The notes under the pieces: model-generated
Database searches by the model: none
Seen by the model: the letters and a program-made list of their open reading frames with translations, nothing else
What the model was told of the DNA's origin: nothing
NCBI GenBank assembly: GCA_018669475.1
Contig: JABHCC010000032.1
Location: 310,753 to 374,752 of the forward strand
Length of the DNA: 64,000 nt
DNA from: Bacteroidota bacterium
Lineage (GTDB): Bacteria; Bacteroidota; Bacteroidia; Bacteroidales; UBA12481
Direction: 5' to 3'
Position numbers and translations under genes: made by a program
Shown here: positions 56,845-64,000 of the stretch, piece after piece
Layout: every line of letters starts with the position of its first letter
How positions within the stretch are numbered: the first letter of the stretch is position 1

Positions 56845-57588
56845 ATGAACATGGTTAAACAAATACCCAATTTTCTCACCTTATGTAATCTGTTTTGCGG
56901 AAGTCTGTCAATATTACTTGCTTTTAATGACAAGCTCTGGACAAGCGCCATTGTTTTGTTAGTTGCATTCCATGCTGACATCTTTGATGGTTTTACAGCA
57001 CGCATGCTCAAAGCCCAGACAAAAATTGGCAAAGAACTGGATTCATTAGCTGATATGGTCTCTTTTGGCCTGGCACCAGCAGTCATCCTTCATGTTATGC
57101 TGCTTAACCAGTCAGGTCAGGATAGTTTTAGTTTCCAGACAGACTTTAATATATGGTTCCCCCTGCTGATCCCCTTTTTAATGACAATTTTTGCTGCACT
57201 AAGGTTAGCAAAATTCAATATTGATGAACGTCAGTCTGAAGTTTTCATCGGCTTGCCTACCCCCGCAAATGCCTTAATGGTTTTAAGTTTGCCATTAATT
57301 GCACACAGCCAGGCAGATTCATTTTTAATAACTTGGTTCAGCAACACCTGGGTCATAGTGGCTTATGCTATTACGGTAAGTGTATTAATGATAGCCCCTG
57401 TGTACCTGTATAGTCTTAAACTAAAAGGATTCAATTTCAGACTTAATAAATACAGATATTTCTTTGCCCTTATGTGTGTCATTATCCTGATCACATTGAG
57501 ACATACCGGATTATTCCTGATTATTGTCTTATATTTTGCTTATGGGGCAATTCTGGGCTGGCTTCAGAAACAAGGCAAAATCACTTAG
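56845..57588 (+). CDS. pssA: CDP-diacylglycerol--serine O-phosphatidyltransferase
   Basis: Makes phosphatidylserine from CDP-diacylglycerol and serine. Start set at ATG 56845 (MNMVKQIPNFLTLCNLFCGSLSILLAF); the track's TTG start adds ten residues. The 247-aa product has the CDP-alcohol phosphatidyltransferase motif DGFTARMLKAQTKIGKELDSLAD exactly as in the consensus, with about seven helices. It completes the CdsA-PssA-Psd route to phosphatidylethanolamine. Its 3' end overlaps the convergent PHP gene by 8 nt. Confidence 0.96.
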   Translation: MNMVKQIPNFLTLCNLFCGSLSILLAFNDKLWTSAIVLLVAFHADIFDGFTARMLKAQTKIGKELDSLADMVSFGLAPAVILHVMLLNQSGQDSFSFQTDFNIWFPLLIPFLMTIFAALRLAKFNIDERQSEVFIGLPTPANALMVLSLPLIAHSQADSFLITWFSNTWVIVAYAITVSVLMIAPVYLYSLKLKGFNFRLNKYRYFFALMCVIILITLRHTGLFLIIVLYFAYGAILGWLQKQGKIT

Positions 57589-58771
57589 GCCTCACTGGTT
57601 GTAACCAGGCCATTTCCACATCTCCTTCAGCATAAGGATTCTCCTTTTTTCTGGTAGAAGTGATTCTGGCTCTTACAAATATCTCGTCACCTGAGAATTT
57701 ATATCTTGCCTTTGCTCCATTTACAGTAGCAAGAGTTTTTGCATTCTCTTCGCCTTTCAATAAACCAATAAACTCAATCTTATATTCAACTTCAGGAGCA
57801 GGTATAAGCGAAACCACATATTTTCTGCTACTCACATTGAAATCTTTCAGCTCCACTCCGGTAGAGAAATAGTAATCTCCCTCCATCATAGATTTATATA
57901 ATGACTCTGAATCTAAGCTTTCTGCACGAATCATACTCCACCCCCGCCCCGGATTGGCACGTCCTATTCTGAACTCATGATAATGATGCACATCGTCGTT
58001 AGCCACCCCATAAAGAAGATCCTGTCCCTTCTCAGCCCTGATCTTATTCACCTGATCCCAAATCTCTTCAGTACCAGGATTATCCTCATTTCCATAATTA
58101 TTCACACTGGGATGACCATTGTAAACCTCAAAAAACCATGCTCCAGAAGCAGCAATATCCTCTGCTGTCATCGCCCAACCAAAATTTGGATGGTTTACAA
58201 TAATCCAGTTGGGGTGACCATCCTTTGCAAGAGCCTTTTCAATCGCCAGAACATTATTCCTCAGGCATTCCTTAACGGTTTCACCACCTGCCGGATGAAC
58301 GAGAGTGCTAATATCTACTCCATTCAGATGAACAGGCTTTTTTTCTGAGGCATCAGATATTTCTTCTCCTGACAACAATAGAAATTCACCAGGCACTTCA
58401 AATTCAGATCGATACTCTTTAAGTGTTCTTAATCTGACATGAAGCTGATCATTTTCAGTTTTGGTATCGAGACCCACACCTCCAAAATGCTCAAGATACT
58501 TATCGTATGTTTCTCTTATTGATTTATTTCTGTCGGCATTGATCCACTTTTCCCCCTCCTGAAGAATATTATGATCAGTTACCAGTAGAAAATTATAGCC
58601 ATTCTTCTTAAACCAGTATGCTACCTCCTCAGGAAAAGTATTCCCATCACTCCAGAATGAGTGTGTATGCATATTGCCTTTCCAGAATTGTTTCTTTGGT
58701 CCCGGACTCCAGGCCAGGGAAATGACTAAAAGAAATACACTCATTGATAGATAAATACTTGCTTTTTGCAT
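57581..58771 (-). CDS. Exported PHP-domain metallohydrolase
   Basis: The 396-aa product has a signal-peptide-like N-terminus (MQKASIYLSMSVFLLVISLAW). The PHP motif GNMHTHSFWSDGNTFPEEVAYWFKKNGYNFLLVTDHN supplies metal ligands, with more His in IIVNHPNFGW and YGVANDDVHHYHEF. It resembles CehA/McbA-type or histidinol-phosphatase-like hydrolases. An extracytoplasmic phosphoesterase or carbamate/ester hydrolase is possible; the substrate is unknown. It is 4 nt after the DAHP synthase gene, so the two are probably co-transcribed. Confidence 0.85.
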   Translation of the reverse strand: MQKASIYLSMSVFLLVISLAWSPGPKKQFWKGNMHTHSFWSDGNTFPEEVAYWFKKNGYNFLLVTDHNILQEGEKWINADRNKSIRETYDKYLEHFGGVGLDTKTENDQLHVRLRTLKEYRSEFEVPGEFLLLSGEEISDASEKKPVHLNGVDISTLVHPAGGETVKECLRNNVLAIEKALAKDGHPNWIIVNHPNFGWAMTAEDIAASGAWFFEVYNGHPSVNNYGNEDNPGTEEIWDQVNKIRAEKGQDLLYGVANDDVHHYHEFRIGRANPGRGWSMIRAESLDSESLYKSMMEGDYYFSTGVELKDFNVSSRKYVVSLIPAPEVEYKIEFIGLLKGEENAKTLATVNGAKARYKFSGDEIFVRARITSTRKKENPYAEGDVEMAWLQPVRPK

Positions 58772-58775
58772 GATA

Positions 58776-59852
58776 TTAATGTTTACTTTGAATTCTTATC
58801 GACTCCTGATGAATCAAATCAAGGATTTTCTTAATGAATTTATCCCCAATGCCCAATTGTACTGCCATGGCAGTACGTGTTCTTAGCACTTCAGTCCATC
58901 TTTCTAATTGTAATATAGCAACCTTATGATCTCTTTTATACCCTCCTATCTTATCTACCAGATCCATTCTCTGGGCCAGAAGCTCAAAAATTTGTGCATC
59001 AACACTGTCTATCTGATTTCTGTACTGGGTTAAAAGATCCTGAATTTCGCCTTGTTTAAAAGTGTTGGATCTAAGCACCAGATTATCCAGTAGAGTTGTA
59101 TAACTCTCAAAATTCAATTGCTGCTGGGCATCACTTAGTGCCACCTCAGGTTCCGGATGAACCTCTATCATGAGACCATCCATATGTAAATCCATGGCTC
59201 TTTGTGCAATACCAGGTACAATATCCTTAAGTCCGGCAATATGACTCGGATCGCAAACAAGAGGTAATCCAGGGCATCGAATCATCAGATCAATTGGGAT
59301 CTCCCATTTTGGTATATGTCTCAGATCAGATTTCTCAAAAGGATAAAAACCACGGTGGATGGCTGCGAGCTTTCTTACTCCTGCCTTATTAATTCGCTCC
59401 AGTGCACCCAGCCAGAGGCCCATATCAGGATGTAATGGATTCTTTACAAATACGGGAATATCTACTTCCTTCAAACGGCTTGCAATCTCCTCAATGGCAA
59501 AAGGATTGGTAGTAGTGCGGGCACCTATCCAAATCATATCAACGCCGGCCTCTAAAATACTGTCCAGGTGATCGGCCCTGGCCAGCTCGGTCATAATTTT
59601 TATGCCTGTCTCCTGCTTTACTTTTTTCAACCAGGGTAAGCCTTTTGCCCCTACCCCTTCAAAAGATCCGGGTCGTGTTCTGGGCTTCCACAAGCCGGCA
59701 CGAAAAACACTCACTTTTTTTGTTTCAACAAGATACTCTGCTGTTCGCAGCATTTGCTCCTCAGACTCAGCTGAGCAGGGACCTGCTATTAAAAGAGGGT
59801 ATTCCGAAAGTTCATTAAACCAGTCAAGATCAATATCTAAAGGATAATCCAT
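58776..59852 (-). CDS. DAHP synthase-chorismate mutase fusion
   Basis: Two steps of aromatic amino-acid synthesis in one chain. Residues 1 to ~260 are a type Ib/KdsA-like DAHP synthase (LLIAGPCSAESEEQM, FRAGLWKPRTRPGSFEGVGAKGLPWL, IMTELARADHLDSILEAGVDMIWIGARTT, CDPSHIAG). Residues ~270-358 are an AroQ chorismate mutase (LLTQYRNQIDSVDAQIFELLAQRMDLVDKIGGYKRDH). The mutase part may give feedback control by prephenate, as in related fusions. At 358 aa it is of normal length for the Bacteroidetes fusion. It precedes the PHP gene. Confidence 0.95.
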   Translation of the reverse strand: MDYPLDIDLDWFNELSEYPLLIAGPCSAESEEQMLRTAEYLVETKKVSVFRAGLWKPRTRPGSFEGVGAKGLPWLKKVKQETGIKIMTELARADHLDSILEAGVDMIWIGARTTTNPFAIEEIASRLKEVDIPVFVKNPLHPDMGLWLGALERINKAGVRKLAAIHRGFYPFEKSDLRHIPKWEIPIDLMIRCPGLPLVCDPSHIAGLKDIVPGIAQRAMDLHMDGLMIEVHPEPEVALSDAQQQLNFESYTTLLDNLVLRSNTFKQGEIQDLLTQYRNQIDSVDAQIFELLAQRMDLVDKIGGYKRDHKVAILQLERWTEVLRTRTAMAVQLGIGDKFIKKILDLIHQESIRIQSKH

Positions 59853-59874
59853 GGCAATACTTAATCAATCAAAA

Positions 59875-59888
59875 GGAAATATATTTCC
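59875..59888 (-). promoter_or_regulatory. Perfect 14-bp palindrome upstream of the DAHP synthase gene
   Basis: GGAAATATATTTCC is a perfect inverted repeat, 23-36 nt before the start at 59852. The position would suit an operator, but no regulator is identified and short AT-rich palindromes arise by chance. Confidence 0.25.
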
Positions 59889-60029
59889 CGATTTCGCTTG
59901 GCTTTCAGCAATGTAAACTGTATTCCTCTGCAGCCAGCCTGATCAAAAGTCGTAATATTTCTTGAAATTATCCCTGTTTTTCCTCAGATAAAGATGCGTC
60001 AGTCATCTATTAAAACTGAATGATCATGA

Positions 60030-63008
60030 TTACAATATGCCAAGAATCAATGTGCCCTTTCTTGTCTCACCTTTCTTAAGCGGCTGTCGCTCACTCGCTA
60101 AATGACTCGAAAAAAAGAGGTCTCCTCCGGCAGTTGAGAAACTGGCACCGAGAAAATAAATATTGTCATTCTGAAGAAATGCCCTGAAAGCACCTGTTCC
60201 ATCCGAAAACATTCTGATTCCATGTCCATCTTCATCAATCAAAGAAGCCTGGTACAAACGATCTCTTGTTGCCCTGAAATCATTCGATCCCATTGAATGG
60301 GTTTCTTCCTCCCATGTCCAGACGGGTTTATCCCCAAAATCCTCAGATGCAAGCATTCCTTTTGGAAAAGGTATGGCAGTACCCTTTGTACGGCCAATAT
60401 GATTTTCAGGATATACAGTCCACTGCCCTTCCCTAATCCAGTCGAGCTGATTAAACTCTGAAGGCATTGAGAATACCAGTCCTAGCTGACGCGGGCTAAT
60501 GTCTGCATGTGGTATAATCTCATAATCAATACTTACCCTGGCTGTTTGGTCGAAATTATATCTTAGTTTAAGATCTGCTTCATCATATGATCCCTCAACA
60601 TCTATATAAACAATTCCATTTTCTTTGCCTGTTCCGCTAATAGTTCCCTTCCAATTGTGACAAGGCTCGTTCAGTACTTCAATATGCAGACTGTGTTCGG
60701 TATTGCAAGGACCCGTTTTTAGCGGAACCATAAATAATTCAGGTCCGCCATTAATTATAATATTGTGCAACTTATCCACTGAACGTAGCTTTCCGCTTGG
60801 TGCATCAAATACCCATTCAGTATCACCCATCAGAACACTGGCTTTCCTTTCCAAAACATGGAGTTCAGGAGTAAGCATTTTTTGCAATGATTCCTGTATC
60901 TGTTCTGAACCCTGAAATGGCAATCGATAATGGTCCAGCTCTATTCCATATGGAGACACAAAACTCAGATCAAGTACCTCACCCCCTGCTGGCTCTTTTC
61001 CCGGCCAGACATGAAGTAGTCCGCTATTCCCGGGAGCAAGATTCATTGTGGCTGTACCATACTGATGGCCGATGGTCCATTTTATTGTTAGTTCATTTAT
61101 ATCTGAGAATAGCTGTCGGTTCTCTATTGGGACAATTATTGGTTTCCCAATTTCTGGTCTATCCAATTTACGGGCTACGATTTTCACTGGTGAATATATC
61201 TTTTTAAGATGCCAGTACTCCGGTTTCGGCCTTCGCCATCCATCAATCGGGCCCCATTCCCCATATCCGACAGCTGTACCATCCGGCAGGTAGAAAACAT
61301 CATCTACTCCTGACCAAATTGCCCCTCCCAAACAGCCTTTGCTATAATACATATTCTCCCACATCGATTCAAGACCCCTTCCCCATGCATCCCTTACACC
61401 CGGATCGGTCACAATTTCCTGTCTGTTGTAAGTATTCAGGTGGGCATACTCTCCAAAAAGTAGTGGCCGATCAAATTTCCAGGCAACAGCTGGTCCGCCT
61501 GGCCCGGGGTAATGGATATTAGCAATCTGGGTATTTGTGCTGCCATGATTATTAAATCCTCCATATGCCTGATCGTGGAAACTAACCGGGCGAGTAGGAT
61601 CAATAAGATTAATATCATCAAGTAATTCTTCCCAGATGGGACCCCAGGCCGATTCATTCGCCATCGACCAGATTATGATGGAGGGATGATTGCGATAATG
61701 AGCCACAGTCTCAAAGGCCTGCTGACGGATCAGACTCCGGAACCTCAAATCGTGTGGATTTTCCTTTCTCCAGGTGGCATTCGCTCCATGGCCAATCCAG
61801 CACATCGGAGCTTCAAGCTCAACAAACAGTCCGATACTGTCACATAAAGCAATAAACTCCTCTGCCGGCGGATAATGAGATGTGCGGATATAATTGACAT
61901 TGGCCTCCTTAAATAACTGAGCATCAGCCCGCCATTCAGTAATTGACAAGCTACGTCCCCGTGTGGGATGAACTTCATGTCGGTTTACACCCCTGAGTTT
62001 TATCGGCTTACCGTTAACAAACACCTGATTCCCTGCCACAACTATTTCTCTGAAACCAATAGTATGACTTGTTTTTTCAATAATCTCGCCATCACTTTTC
62101 ACGACAATATTTACCTGATAGAGCTCAGGATGTTCAGGATCCCATTTGACAGGTTTATTTACCGGGAGAGTTAATAATTTATCATGGGTATCACCTTTTT
62201 TCATTGCGCTAAACGACCAGCTCTTCGAAATAGTTTCTCCAGAAAAGCTCAAGGGACTTAAGCTCACTGAAATTTTAGGCTCGGTTATGGTTTTACCCCA
62301 AACATTATCAAGTCTCAACATTACTTTGAGCATAGCATCCTGATTGCTCTCATCAAGGTCAGTTTCAATATGACACCAGGCCAGATGAGTCTCTGGAACA
62401 GTGAATATTTCAATTTTCCTTGATATACCGCCCAACTGATGAGCTGCATATTGGGTAGCAGAAGCCAGTGTATCTGCCAGGGATTCATTTTGTACTGAGA
62501 GTAGCAGAGTATTCTCCTTCCCAAATTTCACCGCTTTGCTCAGATCAAATTCAAAGGGAGTAAATCCGCCTTCATGTCTGCCAATTTCCTTACCATTGCA
62601 ATATATTCTTGCTAAACTATATACCCCGTCACATTTCAGCATTACACGATTCCCCTTCCAGTCTTTAGGAATCATAATTGTTTTGGCATACGCAGCATCA
62701 GAATCAGGTGCAACATTGTATCCCTGCATGGCCCACTCACCAGGCACCTCAATAGGCTGCCAGTTTAACTTTGAAATCCGGGTCTTTTTCCAGAATGATT
62801 CAGGAGGAGCAGGATTAAAATCCCAGGTACCGTTCAGGCTGATCACAGAATTTGATACTCCCTTTACAAAATATGGCTTTGGAGTAAAACCCTCTGAAGA
62901 TTGTGCCCTCCCGGATAAGGAGAAAAAACTAAATACGCTTAAGCAAAATGCAATTTTGAGTAGAATGGCCGGGATTTGTGAGAGGCTTGTGCTAATGGTT
63001 CGTTTCAT
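60030..63008 (-). CDS. Secreted beta-galactosidase, glycoside hydrolase family 2 (LacZ type)
   Basis: The 992-aa product has a signal peptide (to ~residue 36, SGRAQS). The order is GH2 sugar-binding domain (GTWDFNPAPPESFWKKTRI...), Ig-like domain and TIM-barrel with KLRGVNRHEVHPTRGRSLS. The acid/base Glu lies in WSMANESAWGP and the nucleophile Glu in PLLFGEYAHLN. Then come the domain-4 region and the beta-galactosidase small-chain domain (LRYNFDQTARVSIDYEIIPH). Export suggests use of extracellular polysaccharide. No SusC/D or sulfatase genes are adjacent. A Bacteroidetes-type promoter lies directly upstream. Confidence 0.95.
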   Translation of the reverse strand: MKRTISTSLSQIPAILLKIAFCLSVFSFFSLSGRAQSSEGFTPKPYFVKGVSNSVISLNGTWDFNPAPPESFWKKTRISKLNWQPIEVPGEWAMQGYNVAPDSDAAYAKTIMIPKDWKGNRVMLKCDGVYSLARIYCNGKEIGRHEGGFTPFEFDLSKAVKFGKENTLLLSVQNESLADTLASATQYAAHQLGGISRKIEIFTVPETHLAWCHIETDLDESNQDAMLKVMLRLDNVWGKTITEPKISVSLSPLSFSGETISKSWSFSAMKKGDTHDKLLTLPVNKPVKWDPEHPELYQVNIVVKSDGEIIEKTSHTIGFREIVVAGNQVFVNGKPIKLRGVNRHEVHPTRGRSLSITEWRADAQLFKEANVNYIRTSHYPPAEEFIALCDSIGLFVELEAPMCWIGHGANATWRKENPHDLRFRSLIRQQAFETVAHYRNHPSIIIWSMANESAWGPIWEELLDDINLIDPTRPVSFHDQAYGGFNNHGSTNTQIANIHYPGPGGPAVAWKFDRPLLFGEYAHLNTYNRQEIVTDPGVRDAWGRGLESMWENMYYSKGCLGGAIWSGVDDVFYLPDGTAVGYGEWGPIDGWRRPKPEYWHLKKIYSPVKIVARKLDRPEIGKPIIVPIENRQLFSDINELTIKWTIGHQYGTATMNLAPGNSGLLHVWPGKEPAGGEVLDLSFVSPYGIELDHYRLPFQGSEQIQESLQKMLTPELHVLERKASVLMGDTEWVFDAPSGKLRSVDKLHNIIINGGPELFMVPLKTGPCNTEHSLHIEVLNEPCHNWKGTISGTGKENGIVYIDVEGSYDEADLKLRYNFDQTARVSIDYEIIPHADISPRQLGLVFSMPSEFNQLDWIREGQWTVYPENHIGRTKGTAIPFPKGMLASEDFGDKPVWTWEEETHSMGSNDFRATRDRLYQASLIDEDGHGIRMFSDGTGAFRAFLQNDNIYFLGASFSTAGGDLFFSSHLASERQPLKKGETRKGTLILGIL

Positions 63009-63027
63009 GGTTTACAGATTTGTCAAA

Positions 63028-63055
63028 CAAAAATAGTTGAAATCAAACTTACAAA
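63028..63055 (-). promoter_or_regulatory. Promoter of the beta-galactosidase gene (Bacteroidetes type)
   Basis: On the minus strand TATTTTTG (63035-63028) is an exact TAnnTTTG match with TTTG (63055-63052) 16 nt upstream. This is the same spacing as in the proposed rpsL promoter. Transcription would start about 10-15 nt before the ATG at 63008. Confidence 0.5.
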
Positions 63056-63105
63056 TTACAATAATCGGCAATGGGGAGGGAATTATTTTAATAAAAACGG
63101 AATTT

Positions 63106-63140
63106 GGGAGAGGGAGGAAGGGGACAAAGGGACGGGGGGG
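63106..63140 (+). other. G-quadruplex-like G-rich tract
   Basis: Five runs of three or more G (GGG, GGG, GGGG, GGG, GGGGGGG) are separated by 3, 5, 5 and 2 nt, which fits the standard four-tract quadruplex pattern on the plus strand. This stands out against the AT-rich surroundings. It lies between the beta-galactosidase promoter and the tandem array. Confidence 0.6.
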
Positions 63141-63150
63141 ACAGGAAAAG

Positions 63151-63240
63151 GTGACGCCATCGTGACGCCGAAAAACGTGACGCCATCGTGACGCCGGAAA
63201 ACGTGACGCCATCGTGACGCCGAAAAACGTGACGCCATCG
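63151..63240. repeat. 26-bp tandem repeat array built on GTGACGCC
   Basis: About 3.5 units of 26 bp start at 63151, 63177, 63203 and 63229. Each holds GTGACGCC twice (11 nt apart) followed by G(A/G)AAAAC; unit 2 has one A-to-G change. A further GTGACGCC is at 63254. The array is bracketed by GGTGACG (63150) and CGTCACC (63264-63270), an inverted pair. Repeats are contiguous with no spacers, so it is not a CRISPR array. Spurious minus-strand ORFs arise from the periodicity. Confidence 0.85.
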
Positions 63241-63278
63241 TAAAGGCCATCTCGTGACGCCGTCGTCACCCCAGACCA

Positions 63279-63357
63279 CGGACAACGGACTACGGACTCG
63301 GACTCGGACGCAGTCCGCAGACGTTTTGCTGATGACTGAGAACTGAGGACTGATGAC
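63279..63357. repeat. CGGAC and ACTGA simple-sequence segment
   Basis: CGGAC occurs five times between 63279 and 63309 at 6-7 nt spacing. It is followed by a short hairpin CGGAC-GCA-GTCCG (63305-63317) and then GACTGAGAACTGAGGACTGA (63334 onward). The second part resembles the repeat at 47826-47881. With the G-rich tract and the 26-bp array it fills the 394-nt gene-free stretch 63009-63402, in which no gene or RNA is recognised. Confidence 0.7.
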
Positions 63358-63402
63358 TTTTTTATATTATCTTGTGGCGTTTTTGCCTAAATCTTGTTAA
63401 TT

Positions 63403-64000
63403 ATGAAGAAATTTTGGTTGATATTCCTGCCTGGCTTACTTCTGGGGGGGATTTTGTTATGGGGGACAGGAAAAGCCATTGAGGCAAGCTCGACTGATGA
63501 TTATTGTATGAGCTGTCATGTTCATCCGCAGGCTGATAAGTCATGGAAAAAATCAGTGCATTATGCCACCCGTAGTGGAATTCATATTCACTGTGTCGAC
63601 TGTCATTTACCTCCGAAAGGTGAAGGTTATCTGGGACAGAAAATCAAAACAGGCTTACACGATGTTTGGGCGCATTGGTTTAAAGATTCTGCTGACTATA
63701 ATTGGGAGGCAAAGTCGAAACTTGAAAATGCTGTTCATCATACTTTTGATGTTTCCTGTAATAACTGCCATCAAAACCTGTTTCCTCTACAGTTAAGCAA
63801 GAAGGGATCTGATGCTCACTTATATTATAACTCTCAAATTGAAAAAGGAGTTGATATAAATTGCATCAATTGTCATTTGAACGCTGGTCATTATGATCCG
63901 AATTATACCCATGAGGCAAATACCGGATTTGGCAGCGTCTCATCCGATCCATCTGAGATTTATCAGGCTCCCGCTGAGGTTTCTGAATTCGAAAATTTCA
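63403..64000 (+). CDS. NapC/NirT-type tetraheme cytochrome c (3'-truncated by window edge; not in ORF track)
   Basis: The track missed this frame because it has no stop before the window ends, and lists an out-of-frame ORF (63518-63796) instead. From ATG 63403, 199 codons are open: MKKFWLIFLPGLLLGGILLWGTGKAIEASS, a single membrane anchor, then four heme-binding CxxCH motifs: CMSCH (35-39), CVDCH (64-68), CNNCH (119-123) and CINCH (154-158). This fits the quinol-oxidising NapC/NirT/NrfH group that feeds electrons to periplasmic reductases. The partner reductase would lie to the right. Further heme motifs may follow beyond the edge. Confidence 0.92.
   Translation, partial: MKKFWLIFLPGLLLGGILLWGTGKAIEASSTDDYCMSCHVHPQADKSWKKSVHYATRSGIHIHCVDCHLPPKGEGYLGQKIKTGLHDVWAHWFKDSADYNWEAKSKLENAVHHTFDVSCNNCHQNLFPLQLSKKGSDAHLYYNSQIEKGVDINCINCHLNAGHYDPNYTHEANTGFGSVSSDPSEIYQAPAEVSEFENF

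Noticed and set aside
56808-57086. Minus-strand 92-aa ORF opposite pssA
   Set aside because: It lies antisense to the conserved CDP-alcohol transferase motif of pssA and resembles no family.
63151-63240. CRISPR array
   Set aside because: Units are directly contiguous with no unique spacers, and no cas genes are in the window.
63012-63285. Two minus-strand ORFs (85 and 65 aa) with repeated RWRHVF/DGVTF peptides
   Set aside because: They are translations of the 26-bp GTGACGCC array in two frames. The periodic peptide follows from the DNA repeat, and there is no signal of selection for protein.
63518-63796. Plus-strand 92-aa ORF from the track
   Set aside because: It is out of frame with the four-heme cytochrome starting at 63403, whose CxxCH motifs leave no doubt about the real frame.
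1-64000. tRNA, rRNA, insertion sequences, prophage or integrative element boundaries
   Set aside because: Inspection of intergenic gaps shows no cloverleaf-like sequence, transposase, integrase or flanking direct repeat. All but one gap are under about 180 nt.

Overview
The window looks like chromosomal DNA of a member of the Bacteroidota, probably Bacteroidales or a related marine/anaerobic lineage (inference). The base composition is AT-rich. Several promoters fit the Bacteroidetes pattern (TTG/TTTG, spacer, TAnnTTTG). The marker genes include type IX secretion (T9SS) C-terminal sorting domains of types A and B, a PorV/PorQ-family protein, a DUF4290 protein, an FtsH/LUD/DUF2007/CdsA/Psd cluster and an EF-G paralog. 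Zinc-binding cysteines are missing from S4 and S14 and mostly missing from L36. No tRNA, rRNA, CRISPR array, insertion sequence or prophage is visible.

Layout: 1-1766 is the 3' part of a DsbD-type disulfide reductase, converging on a UbiD-type decarboxylase (1813-3711). From 3793 to 21606, on the minus strand, lies one continuous str-S10-spc-alpha ribosomal supercluster. In transcription order it is rpsL-rpsG-fusA-rpsJ-rplCDWB-rpsS-rplV-rpsC-rplP-rpmC-rpsQ-rplNXE-rpsNH-rplFR-rpsE-rpmD-rplO-secY-map-infA-rpmJ-rpsMKD-rpoA-rplQ. It has no tuf gene, one good promoter at its head and one good terminator at its end. From 21.7 to 29 kb there is a small secreted protein divergent from an exported TPR-CHAT protein, then a second EF-G (fusA2) lacking the catalytic switch-II histidine, and a PKD/T9SS type B surface protein.

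From 29 to 38.7 kb a plus-strand run encodes a UvrD/PcrA helicase, a DUF4290 protein, MurA, GrpE, DnaJ, an ABC exporter pair and an NtrC-like response regulator without an HTH. From 38.7 to 43.1 kb a minus-strand three-gene set encodes a CotH-kinase/beta-helix lipoprotein, a DUF4956 membrane protein and a VTC (polyphosphate polymerase-like) domain protein. This is the best candidate in the window for an incompletely described system. From 43.2 to 50.6 kb are a T9SS type A propeller-like protein, a metallophosphoesterase, a cation-chloride cotransporter-like permease, CoaD, PyrE, an SRPBCC protein, BirA and RsfS. From 50.7 to 57.6 kb are FtsH, LUD, DUF2007, CdsA, Psd, a small Cys/Lys-rich secreted protein, a PorV/PorQ-family protein and PssA. 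CdsA, PssA and Psd together make phosphatidylethanolamine from phosphatidic acid. From 57.6 to 63 kb are a PHP metallohydrolase, a DAHP synthase-chorismate mutase fusion and a secreted GH2 beta-galactosidase. The only long gene-free stretch (63009-63402) holds a G-quadruplex-like tract, a 26-bp tandem array and two simple-sequence families. It lies before a tetraheme NapC/NirT-type cytochrome that runs off the right edge.
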